Source: Dendrocalamus latiflorus (taxonomy: Eukaryota; Streptophyta; Magnoliopsida; Poales; Poaceae). From it: a DNA stretch of 64,000 bases. A program made the translations under genes and the position numbers. This document shows positions 10,201-19,175 of the stretch, piece after piece. Location: NCBI GenBank assembly GCA_017311315.1, contig CM029609.1, positions 36,640,744 through 36,704,743 on the forward strand, read 5' to 3'. The notes beneath the pieces were generated by a model. The model was not told the origin of the DNA and did no database searches. It saw only the letters and a program-made list of their open reading frames with translations. Position 1 is the stretch's first letter. Each line of letters opens with the position of its first letter.

Positions 10201-12025
10201 TTCCATATGATTGCGGATTTATCATTTGATGCTGAGGCTAAATACTTTCCATTGTTTGAAAATTGAAGAAACCATACTTCATCATGGTGCGCACACAAAA
10301 CCTGAAACAATAATTTTTCATGTGTGGATTAGTACCAGTGAATTTTAAGATATGCAGCTGCAAACAAAGATTAGTACTGGCAACAAAATTATCTAACTAG
10401 AAGCCCGGTCTTGATAAAAAAAACATGGTATGCCATCATGCAATGGGAAACATGATTGAGTATATGACATTGGAGAGTATCATTAGTTCCATCTGTTTTA
10501 CACTAAGAATGACAGGATCGGTTTATTAACGAAGAGAGCTCAACCTCAGCTGACAAAATGTTTTCACAAACAAATAAAGATTTACAGCACTCAGCTGTTG
10601 TCTATTCTCTTTCTCACATAAAATGGTAAATCAAAATTTTCCTTTATACTACTCCATCTGTCCCACAATATAAGTCAATTTTGACTTTTCACGGTCTCCA
10701 ATGTGACACTTTGACTATGATTTTGTATCATGATATACTAGCAAAAATAATTAAAAAAACACATATTATGAAAGTAAGACAAATCCAATGAAATTATTTT
10801 CATGTAATCAATTTATGTACTTCAACATATATTAATGGTCAAAGTTTTAAAACCTCGACCACACGAATCCCAAATGGTCAAAGTTTTAAAACCTCGACCA
10901 CACGAATCCCAAACAGACTTAGATTGCGGGAGGGAGGGATTAATACGAATCTAATCCAAATCACTGTTTTGAATCAAATAATGTGTTATCCTTTTGCCTA
11001 AATATATATTTAAAACAGAACTATTAAGGAAGTCAAATGACGGATCAAAATAATAAATAAGCGGTCGAACAGCACAGCGGAGCAGTAGGCTAACCACCAA
11101 TGCTTATGTCAGTGCATAACTGCATAAGCAGTCCAGGCAAGTACACAACCATGATTTAATACACTACACCCAAACAAGCTAAAAATGCAAAAACCAAGAT
11201 AAGCATCACTGCATCAGTAAAAGGTATTACCTGCAGTGTGCGAGATGGTATCTGATCCTTCCCACAGTGATGATCAATGTAGAGTGACAAACCATCAATA
11301 GAATTATGGAAATAACAAGCTTCATGTTGTACAGTAAGTGCTTGCTCAACTAAATTCTCTAACCTCCTCTCCGGTACCATAACAGTAGGGGGAAGCACCT
11401 TTTGCAATTCCTCTAGGAGCTTCAGCCGTGAATTAGAAGATTCAATGCCAAGCTTTGAAAAACCAAGCAAGACACACTGTGGAGAAGTAGAAATTATGCA
11501 GCTCGACAGTTCATGGACTCTTATTCTGTTAACACCAAGGGGCGTGATTTCACTTTGCAAAGTCTTTATAGCACCCATGACATTGTCATTTCTCAAAAGT
11601 TCAAAGAATTTCTGCTCCAGTATCAGAAATGCTGCGGACTTCACAATATTTTCATCCAGAAGGCCAATCTTATTCAAGGTAACCACAGCATTATCCCAAT
11701 TCCCACCAAGCACCTGCTTTCTGAAAATATTCACTGTTGGGGAATGCAAAGTTATCCCTGATTCTTCCTCGAGAACCGCTCCACTTTTTTCATATCCAAG
11801 ACTATACAGAGACTTTGTGATTATCCTGACAAATTCGTCCCTCTTAATAACACCTTTAGAACCAGCCATAACTTCTTTCCCTTGGAAAGGCAAAGGTCTA
11901 GCCATTGTACCTCCCAAAGGATTGGCAGATTTCGAAAAAGAGAAACTATCTAACAAACTCGCTGATTCTACTGAGGATGCTCTTGCGCGCTTTGAGGGTG
12001 GTTCATCGCCTTCAAAACCTCCCAT
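6970..12025 (-). CDS. WDR26: WD40 protein with LisH and CTLH domains (WDR26 homologue)
   Basis: Four coding exons read on the minus strand: 12025-11231, 10301-10200, 8627-8001 and 7254-6970. All introns are GT-AG and in phase 0, giving 602 residues. A basic patch (SKRARA, residues 11-16) may be a nuclear signal. LisH lies at about 62-94, CTLH at about 98-158, and seven WD40 units at about 266-555 with clear GH...W(D/N/K) ends. The tail after residue 555 is low-complexity and Asn/Gly-rich. In eukaryotes, WDR26-type proteins with this order are subunits of the CTLH/GID E3 ubiquitin-ligase complex, where LisH-CTLH mediates assembly; plant homologues of similar length (about 590 residues) are known. 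The start is the first ATG of the second transcript exon, preceded by a short uORF. No frameshift or stop is seen, so it looks functional. The function is inferred from the family. Confidence 0.93.
8001..8627 (-). CDS. WDR26: WDR26 homologue, coding exon 3 (WD40 units 2-6)
   Basis: A 627-bp exon of 209 codons. It runs from VDEDGELLLKH through LGGHEKPV...IRRWD, ...LCLWD, ...ILLFD and ...IHLWN to GSEDSL. The acceptor is TTCCTTAG; the donor is GTATGATG. Confidence 0.92.
9055..9935 (+). mobile_element. Ty1/copia-like fragment in intron 2 of the WDR26 gene
   Basis: Inside the 1.57-kb intron lies sequence unlike the rest. At 9698-9708 a purine-rich GAGGGGGG tract is followed immediately by TGTTAACGGG, the arrangement of a polypurine tract followed by an LTR start. 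Downstream sequence contains a TATATATATAG stretch and CATCCATCCATCC. The upstream part (9150-9650) has only short frames. I could not find the opposite LTR or a target duplication, so the edges are approximate. It lies antisense to the host gene and does not touch the splice sites. Confidence 0.45.
10200..10301 (-). CDS. WDR26: WDR26 homologue, coding exon 2 (first WD40 unit)
   Basis: A 102-bp exon of 34 codons (residues 266-299) starting at VLCAHHDEVW and ending at SAIIWK. Acceptor TTTCAG and donor GTAAGC are both present. It is too short to stand out as a reading frame. It was placed by splice sites, phase and the WD40 pattern. Confidence 0.9.
10649..10939. mobile_element. Stowaway-like MITE in intron 1 of the WDR26 gene
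   Basis: The left end CTACTCCATCTGTCCCACAA and the right end, read inward as TCCCTCCCTCCCGCAAT, match the familiar CTCCCTCCGTCCCA terminus of grass Stowaway (Tc1/mariner) MITEs. TA flanks both sides. At about 290 bp it is slightly long because of the 39-bp internal duplication. Confidence 0.7.
10834..10911 (+). repeat. Perfect 39-bp tandem duplication within the Stowaway-like MITE
   Basis: Two adjacent identical copies (10834-10872 and 10873-10911) beginning AATGGTCAAAGTTTTAAAAC. Confidence 0.85.
11231..12025 (-). CDS. WDR26: WDR26 homologue, coding exon 1 (LisH and CTLH)
   Basis: Encodes residues 1-265, including LisH, CTLH and the helical region after them. It ends in CAG before a GTAATACC donor. 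A 203-codon frame on the opposite strand is only its shadow. Confidence 0.92.
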
Positions 12026-12129
12026 GAAATGCCAAAATCAGCCCATATATTTTTGATTGCTGGGGAGATGATGTTATGCAACCTCCAAGCAAAATGCTCC
12101 AACGAGTTGCGTACAACGAAAGGAGGTTA

Positions 12130-12698
12130 CTGCAGCGAAATATCAAATGAAAAGTGTCAGTTATGAACAATCAAATGCAGCAAGGGTCTATCTCAACATA
12201 TTTACAATTTGCAGTGCACACCCACAAGGCACATTTGCATAAAGACAACAAATAAGACCAACGAGACACGTAATGCAAGGAACACATTGCAGCCAGGTCA
12301 GGATTTAATCAATCTTTGTGGATCAAAACTGCACATGCGCACCAATTTGCAAACAATATGCACATGAAAAAAGCAGCCAGCTGTACACCCATCAACACCA
12401 CCTGAACAAAGATCCGGCGATGGTTAGTATCGAACTCGCAAGATTTGGGGGCAAGCGCTGTGGAGTACAGTACAGAAATTTGGGGGCTGAAGTTGCCGTT
12501 GAGGCGTTCACAAGCCATAGCAAACCTTACCACAAAATTGGTAATACCCAAATAAATTCGGCTAGCGCCAATACAAATCTAGCCAAATCCCAGGGCGTTC
12601 CTCGCCAAATTTTGGCGAGCCAAATCGACGGCACCCAGTGCCCTCACCTCATATACAAGGCAACACGACAGAGGACTCTAGGGTTTTCTTATCCTCAC
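12130..12698 (-). other. Intron in the 5' UTR of the WDR26 gene
   Basis: Donor GTGAGG at 12698-12693 (minus) and a pyrimidine-rich acceptor TTTCGCTGCAG ending at 12130 give a 569-bp intron. The next exon carries 104 nt of leader before the ATG at 12025. A 168-codon plus-strand frame here is not supported by any domain. The intron was predicted by eye; no transcript was available. Confidence 0.6.
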
Positions 12699-12755
12699 CT
12701 TCACAGCCGCCCTTCCTCGTCTTGTCCCTTCAGGTTCGTGGCGTCGAACGAACAT
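12699..12755 (-). promoter_or_regulatory. Upstream ORF in the WDR26 5' UTR
   Basis: An ATG at 12755-12753 opens 19 codons (MFVRRHEPEGTRRG and so on) that run exactly to the predicted donor at 12699. After splicing the next triplet is TAA (12129-12127). The uORF would thus terminate on the exon junction and could reduce translation or influence mRNA decay. This depends on the predicted intron and start site. Confidence 0.45.
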
Positions 12756-12983
12756 GACGGCGGCGCACCGAGGCCGACGCGAGAGCGCACACCGGCGGTT
12801 GATTCGCCTGGGAAGGAGGGGTAAGGCGAACGGCGGCAAAGGCAACTCCGACGGCCGACGGCTCCTTCCTTTCGCGATCCCTGGCTCCGCAGTCGCACGC
12901 ACACGGAAGAGAGAAGGCAGTAGTGGCGTAGTTCGGTAGTTCGCTTGTTGGATCGGCAAGACAGGGGAAAAGAATAAGGGCAC

Positions 12984-13262
12984 GATGGGATGGAATTTTT
13001 TGGGCATATTTGGCACTGTTGTATCTCTCGTATTTATAGAAATAGTAATATATACGTGGTAGTAGCAAAACTGATGTTTTTGTTACTCAGCCTCCGACGA
13101 CGATGCCGTAGAAGCGACATGTGGCAGCTAAAGCCCAACCACCAGGCGGCAGGCCACCTGGAGCCTGGCTACCATGCGGCAAGCAGCCTGTCGTCCGACC
13201 ACTAGGCTTCGGGTGGCCTACCGCCTGGCGGACGAGTTCCAGGTGATTAGCAGGTAATTAGT
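12984..13262. repeat. Left inverted end of a 2.4-kb decayed element
   Basis: Resembles 15098-15362 read on the minus strand, at roughly 65% by eye. Shared landmarks in order are GGAATTTTTTGGGCATAT, a GTTACTCAG/GCCACTCGG box, CCGCCTGGCGGACGAG versus CCGCCTGATGGCGGAG, and TCCAGGTGATTAGCA. It overlaps the predicted start of the WDR26 transcript. Confidence 0.6.
13031..13038 (-). promoter_or_regulatory. TATA box candidate for the WDR26 gene
   Basis: TATAAATA on the minus strand. Initiation about 30 nt downstream (near 13008) would give a first exon of about 310 nt ending at the 12699 donor. It lies inside the inverted repeat end at 12984-13262. Confidence 0.45.
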
Positions 13263-13654
13263 ACTACCTGTAATACTCGTTTAGGCATATTCTAATAGCC
13301 TGCCGTCCGGCACCTGGACATTTGGCTTTGTTTGCTTGAACGAATAGAGTGGGTAGTGGGCCGTAGGGCATTTAGCTTATATGAAAATTGAGCACTCGAG
13401 TAGATGCAACGAGGGAACAAACCATTGAAAAGGAGGTTTATGTCGCATATGTCTCCCCACACGCACTGCAGTCGTGTCATTATCGGCGCTTCGTTAGCCT
13501 ACTGCGGTCTTACTCACGTTATAAATTGCAAGCTCTCTCGCAGTCTTGCAATTCTTCACCACTGGTTAGCAGTCGTATTAGCAGGTACTTCTTGTGTAAT
13601 ACATATGTGTGTGCATACATATATGTGTATATTTATGTAATTATTTTTATCGTT

Positions 13655-14226
13655 GTAATTTTAATTTTGTAGTATTATACTGCCATTATATATTTATTTT
13701 GTTACATTTTTTATATAGTATTGTACTACCATGAAATAAATAATGATTCATTTGTAGTAATGTACTACCATGAAATAAATATTTACGTAATTTTTAATTT
13801 GTAGTATTGTTCTGCCATTATATGTATGTATATATATATGATAGTCATGGTAGCGTATACTTACAGAAATACCAAATGTCAGTGCTGTCGTAATATTTCA
13901 TAATGGATTTGTCTAAAATATGCTCAGATGCTCTACATAATATATACATATATAGACATGAGTGTGTGTGTGTGTATTTGTATACATATGTATATGTACA
14001 CACATATGTATATATACACATATGTATGTATGTACATATATATACACATGTATATACATATATATATTGTTGATTTGTAGTATTGTACTGCTATTGTATA
14101 TGTATATGTATGTAATTATTTATTTCATTGTAATTTTTAATATGTAGTATTGTACTGCCATTATATATGTATATATATGTAAAATATTTATTTCTTCGTA
14201 ATTTTTAATTTGTAGTATTGTATTGC
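13655..14226 (+). repeat. Minisatellite with GTAGTATTGTACTGCCA core
   Basis: Seven or so copies of TTTGTAGTATTGTACTGCCA or close variants, each followed by TATATATGTATAT and TTATTTC-type spacers, are interleaved with (TG)n and (TATG)n runs at about 13962-14070. The spacing is irregular. Confidence 0.65.
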
Positions 14227-14550
<324 letters not shown>

Positions 14551-14627
<77 letters not shown>

Positions 14628-14628
14628 A
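14551..14628 (+). repeat. (TATATG)n microsatellite, right part
   Basis: About 78 bp of the same hexamer in the same orientation as the left part. Confidence 0.9.
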
Positions 14629-15097
14629 CACGTTTTTTATGGATATTGTAATACTTTATGGTCTTAGAACTTTGTATTATATAGCCTTTTATATCTGGTA
14701 AGTGATAACACATAGTTAGCTTTTCTTTAAGCATTTGCAAGGATTGAAAACCACTATTTTATGAATAAGGGATTTTTATCCTCAGACTTACACCTATTAG
14801 ACAACGTTGATAAGATTCGACACATTAAAACTTTTATTGTACAGGTACATTTGTCCTCAATCTTTGTTGTTTGGACACATGCATTTTCATGAGTGGATAT
14901 GACTGTATGAGTGCATGAGCTAATAGCAAACAATTTTTTATGAATCAAGATGGAAATGGTGTGTAGGTCTTTTCATCTGTTAACCTTTTCTAATTAAAAA
15001 ATTTCGTAAGTTTTTGTACTCAAGCTATATGTAAAAAAATTCTACGAGCAATGTGTATTAAATTGTCTAATCAAGCAATTAAACTAATTAATTATGG

Positions 15098-15362
15098 ATG
15101 CTAATCACCTGGAGCTCCGCCATCAGGCGGCAGGCTGCTTGGAGTCCCGTGGCCGGGTGGCAGGCCGCTTGGAGCCCCGTGGCAAGGCAGTAGGCCTTGC
15201 TCGCACGGTGGTCGAGCGGCAGACACGTGTCACCTCCAAGGCTTCGCCATCCAGTGACCGAGTGGCAGAAATGTCATTTTTACTAATACCTCTCGCATAT
15301 TGACATTTTTGCAAATATGACTCCAAATACTGCCATATATGCCAAAAATTCCGATGGGATGT
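15098..15362. repeat. Right inverted end of the 2.4-kb decayed element
   Basis: Counterpart of 12984-13262 on the other strand. Repeated GGCAGGC(T/C)GCTTGGAG(T/C)CCCGTGG motifs occur at 15125-15185. No clear target duplication flanks the pair. Confidence 0.6.
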
Positions 15363-15412
15363 TACAGGACAGCAGTATCTGGAATACCACATATTTCGTC
15401 CTATTATTTTCA

Positions 15413-15655
15413 GCTTATGGGCTAGTTCTTTTGTTCTGGTTTATGGCTTTTGGCAGTGACTTATAACTTTTGAACTATTCATGAGAGAGTATGAAGTAAC
15501 AGAAGTTCGTGTGCGGTTTTGACCGATATAAATGAAGTTGATATAGTGTGTACTATAATCAACTTATAAACTCCATTTTGAAAATACACTCCGTTTGAAA
15601 GTTGGTTACTACACAAAGCTGAAAAACAGATTTTAGAAGCTAAAAAGAGGAGGTA
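15413..15655. mobile_element. MITE of a two-copy family (copy 1)
   Basis: Starts near CTTATGGGCTAGTTC and ends near TTTTAGAAGCTAAAAAG. It shares an ordered series of words (CGATATAAATGAAGTTG, GTGTACTATAATCAA, CTCCGTTTGAAAG, TTAGAAGCT) with 62040-62275. Ends containing AGCTTAT and AAGCT fit hAT-like MITEs of grasses, but the duplication was not resolved. Confidence 0.5.
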
Positions 15656-15949
15656 CATATATCTTATGACTTATGATTTCTCCGAACAAACAAACGAAAT
15701 TGTTTCTTCGTTGTCTTTTCAAAGCGGTTTACCGAAACAACCTTTTCGAAGAGCTTATTAGCATTCAGTTCATTCGCACAAGCGTTTTAGAGGCAAAAGT
15801 CATCAGCCACAACTGAAAAAGAACAGACCTATTTATTCAGCCACAACTGAAAAAGAACAGACCTATTCATTGCTCAATCCGTAAGATACTATAGTTTGTG
15901 AATACCATTGCTTCCTGTAGTTTTGAAAAAAAAAACCCAAGGTGCGTTT

Positions 15950-16225
15950 GGATGTTGTAGCATTTAATGCATTCTTTCTCAGAGGGATAATGCGAATGAT
16001 TAAATTTAATGTTAAATTTAGATCAAACTTTCAAAAACAAGTGAATTAACAACTTGATTGGTTCAAATGAAAATTTATTCTTATATATTTTCAATTAATT
16101 ACCTAAAAACTGAAATAGCTAGATTCTAATCTAATATTAATAATTTTAAATTTGAAAATTGAAAATTGGAACCAAGCTTCCAAAATCAAAAGACACTTAT
16201 GTTAATGCTTCTTGGGTGTATCCAA
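15950..16225. mobile_element. Possible MITE with GTTTGGAT ends
   Basis: The left part reads GGTGCGTTTGGATGTTGTAG and the right part, read inward, ATTTGGATACACCCAAGAAG; both then run into GCATTAA-type sequence. The stretch between is AT-rich and non-coding. The inverted match is imperfect and no duplication was found. Confidence 0.35.
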
Positions 16226-16345
16226 ATTTCTATAGCTCAGTAGAAAAGAAAACAAAAGAATGTAGCACATTGTGAGTATACGACATAGTACGGAAAATAT
16301 CACATACGACATTATACGGAAAATATCACATACGAGATGATGCTA

Positions 16346-16620
16346 GGACGGGAATTTTTTTTGAACATTCTGTTTTTTATTCGAAATAATAAAAATATAC
16401 CCACGTGAATTTTTTTTACAAAAATAGGCTCCAGTCGTCTAATCATCAGGCGACTGGAGTCTATTGCCCAACGGCCGTACGACAAGCAAGCAATCCGCTG
16501 GCCATTGAGCAAATTATTGCAGTCGCTGAACAGTCGGGTGACTAGTTGCAGTCGCCCATCGGTTAGATGACTATGCTTCCAGTCGTCGAAAGGTTGGGCG
16601 ACTAGAAGTGAAGATAAAAG
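16346..16620 (+). repeat. MULE left terminal inverted repeat
   Basis: Pairs with 27400-27670 on the opposite strand. The first ~100 bp align well; beyond that similarity is carried by repeated AGTCGC/GCGACT words. Confidence 0.75.
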
Positions 16621-16671
16621 GACCGAGCAACTGAGTGGCCGATGCCGCTTGGCCATGTGGTGTACAAAAGC

Positions 16672-16813
16672 GATAGAAGGAGAGGAGAAGGCGAAAAGGA
16701 GACGGAGGGGGAAAGGAGGAGAGAGAAAAGGAGAGGAGAGAAGAGGAGAGGGAGGAGGAGGGGAGGAGAGGAGAGGAGAGGAAGGATTATAGGGAGGAGA
16801 GGAGAGGAAGAAG
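16672..16813 (+). repeat. Purine (GA-rich) tract
   Basis: About 140 bp almost entirely A and G (GAGGAGAGGAGAGG-type repeats), just inside the left MULE end. The small frame across it is compositional and not a gene. Confidence 0.85.
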
Positions 16814-16819
16814 CGACTT

Positions 16820-17519
16820 GTGTGAGGTAATTTTTTTGTATTTTAAATTTTGTATATAAAGTAGATAGTTTATTTAGTGTTAGTATGAGTAAAAAATTAT
16901 AGATGTAGATAAAAATAGTTCAACTTTGGTATAGAAAATTTAGTCAATGTAGTTTTAGAAAATTAGCATCCGTAGTAGCCTGTAGTTGTGTAAAACTTAG
17001 TGACCATAGTTGTAGAAAATTAGCATCGTTAGCAAATTGGCATGTGTACAAAATTGTAGTTGTAAAAAATTAAGTCAACGTTACGTAGAAATTAATCGTC
17101 CGTAGAAATTTATAGTTATTAAAAATTCAGTCAATATTTTTGTAAGAATTTCATAATTTGCTTTGTATAAAATAATAGTACGTAATATTTATGATTCATT
17201 ACGAATGAATGTAATGTTGTTAGTACATTGGAAAAACATGTGTGCCATTGTAACTAGTATATAGGCATTTAAATTGATATGCCATATAAATTGCCGAAAC
17301 CATTAGAAATTATTTGCAGCAGAGGACAGCTTGAGTAGTGAGAAAAGAGCAATATCAGTGCGCGGTCTGCCGATAAGAAGTTAATGCTATGAGGTTAGTG
17401 TAGTTGGTTATGACAGGCGAACGATCGGTGAAATGTGAATTACAGTACATCAGTACTTTCATAGTAAGAGACCATGTGGAGGTCATCCCGTGTGTATGAT
17501 GAGTAATTGACATTGGTTA
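16820..17519. other. MULE 5' internal sequence, no gene seen
   Basis: AT-rich stretch with loosely repeated TTGTAGAAAATTAGCAT and GTCAATGTAG-type words (16900-17160). It lies between the left end and the LTR fragment and probably represents the leader of the MULE transposase unit. No domain is seen. Confidence 0.4.
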
Positions 17520-17741
17520 TGTTTAGTCGAGTTTGGTTTGAGTGGTTCGGAGTCGAGTCATTGCGTGGCGCAATTGGACTCGGTCGGACTTGGTCAAACT
17601 TGGTTGTATGGGATTAGGATGCATATTCTGATAATTTCGACAGGTTTGGACTTCGGCATGGTAAGTGATGTTATTTATGCTTTCATGTGTCGAGCGGTGC
17701 TATTTGACGGATTTCTTGTCTGTGTGACTGCAGGACATCGA

Positions 17742-17929
17742 GTGGAGTCGTGGAGAGACACGGAGGACTGGACTAGGCGCAGGTGGCGCTGAGGTCAGAA
17801 CAGTCAGGATGTGTCGAAGACGACGTGGACTCGAGGTGGAGTCGTGGCGAGGCTCAGTGGACCGGACTAGGCGCAGGTGGCGCTGAGGTCAGAACGGTCG
17901 AGGTGTGCCGAAGACGGCGAAGCTGCGTG
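17742..17929 (+). repeat. 94-bp tandem duplication in the LTR
   Basis: Two copies (17742-17835 and 17836-17929) share GTGGAGTCGTGG and GGCGCAGGTGGCGCTGAGGT with about 10% mismatches. Confidence 0.75.
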
Positions 17930-18077
17930 GCTTGCAGGGCAAGGAATGAGGAAGCTTCCTGGAAGGTGCGCGAGGGGCGTTTCGGTAAAAACGCAAAGCT
18001 GCACTAAAGGAAGTGGATTGTGGGTAAAGCGCAAAAGCTAAATGGGTAAAGCACTTGGTGAACCCATTAGTGGAGGC

Positions 18078-18085
18078 TATAAATA
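18078..18085 (+). promoter_or_regulatory. TATA box of the LTR
   Basis: TATAAATA within GGCTATAAATAGAG, placed as expected for the U3/R region of an LTR on the plus strand. Confidence 0.45.
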
Positions 18086-19175
18086 GAGATGGAGATGGTG
18101 TGCTGAAATTTGAGAGAGTGAGTGTAAAAGTTAGGGTTCCATTTGAGTCTCTCCATGTGTGTGTGTGTGTGTTCCTCCCAAGAACCATGTAGTTCTTGGT
18201 GCTCTTGAGGATGAGAAGAAGGATTGAGTAGAAATTTCTTGTAATCATTCCTCCTATTTCAATCGTGTCATCGGGACTCCTTGTAATCCTTTTGTGAGTC
18301 GAAATGAAAATCTGAAGTTTATTTCTTGTGTTCATGCTTCTCCTTGTTTGAGCTCTCTTGTTTTCTCTTTTTGCTGTTTTGGAGCTACAAAGATGCTACT
18401 CGGATAGTAGTGCAAATTGAGTGATTTCTAGTGCTTTAAGCCAGCTCTGTAGTGGTTTCTTGGCAGCTCATTTCTTGGCAAAGCCCATTGTTTATCTCAG
18501 CTTGCAGTGTCCATTTCTTGCGGCCAAAAGCAGTCCCAAGAAGTACTAATTCTTGCGGCCAAAAGATGAATGCATTGCTCTCAAGTTTGTGCTGTTGACA
18601 GTAGGTAGGGGAGCTGATTGTTGTGCTCAGGTGCTGTCCCCTTATTTTCTGCACGTTGGCTTTTTGGCTGTCTACAGAAGCTCTTTTCCTTTTAAGCTTT
18701 CAGTTCGGCTGGCAGCAAAATCAGCCTTTTCTTTGCCGTGGCAGCCCGCTTTCCTTGCTGTGGTAGCTTTTCGCTGCTATTTCTTGCCTTGTCTGCCGTA
18801 GCAATATTTTGTGTTCTCTGCTGTTCGCCGTGGCAGCAAAATCAGCGAAAAACCTTGCCGTGGCAGCCGTGGTAGCCTGCTTTCTTTGCCGTGGTAGCAA
18901 TTCCAGTTGATTTCTTGCCGTGACCAGTTTTTGTAGTCTCTTTCTCTTGATCCTTTTCAGTCTCTTGTCAGTTTGGTTTTCGGCTTGAGTGAGCAATGAT
19001 CTCTTCTCGTTCATAGCTTTTATAGCCATCGGAGAGTGGAGATTTTTGCGAATAATCTTGGGGCGATTTTAAAAGTCGACATTCACCCCCCCTCTGTCGC
19101 CATTTCGGTCCAACACATAGTGTGTAGTGCGATTTGACTAGTTACAAAATTAAAAATATATGCAGGTAGACATCA

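Larger units (their letters stand above)
17520..19115 (+). mobile_element. LTR (solo or truncated) of a retrotransposon inside the MULE
   Basis: The stretch has the anatomy of a long LTR. A TATAAATA box lies at 18078-18085, GT-repeats and T-rich U5-like sequence follow, and the 3' end reads TTCACCCCCCCTCTGTCGCC then GGTCCAACA. No internal region follows, since MULE transposase sequence resumes at about 19140. The 5' edge near TGTTTAGTCGAG is uncertain and no 5-bp duplication was found, so a solo LTR with a degraded start and a fragment are both possible. Confidence 0.5.

Noticed and set aside
11445..12056. 203-codon plus-strand frame
   Set aside because: Exact antisense shadow of WDR26 coding exon 1, which has LisH and CTLH domains.
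12318..12824. 168-codon plus-strand frame with a TATA-like sequence near 12652
   Set aside because: It crosses the predicted leader intron and first exon of the WDR26 gene and has no domain. A divergent transcript is possible but unsupported.
16642..16830. Arg/Glu/Gly-rich 62-codon frame
   Set aside because: Produced by the purine tract, not a protein.
17459..17464. CATAG before 17464 as the target duplication of the LTR that ends before CATAG at 19116
   Set aside because: The following bases (TAAGAG) do not form a TG start or pair with the CCAACA end, so a 5-bp match is not convincing.
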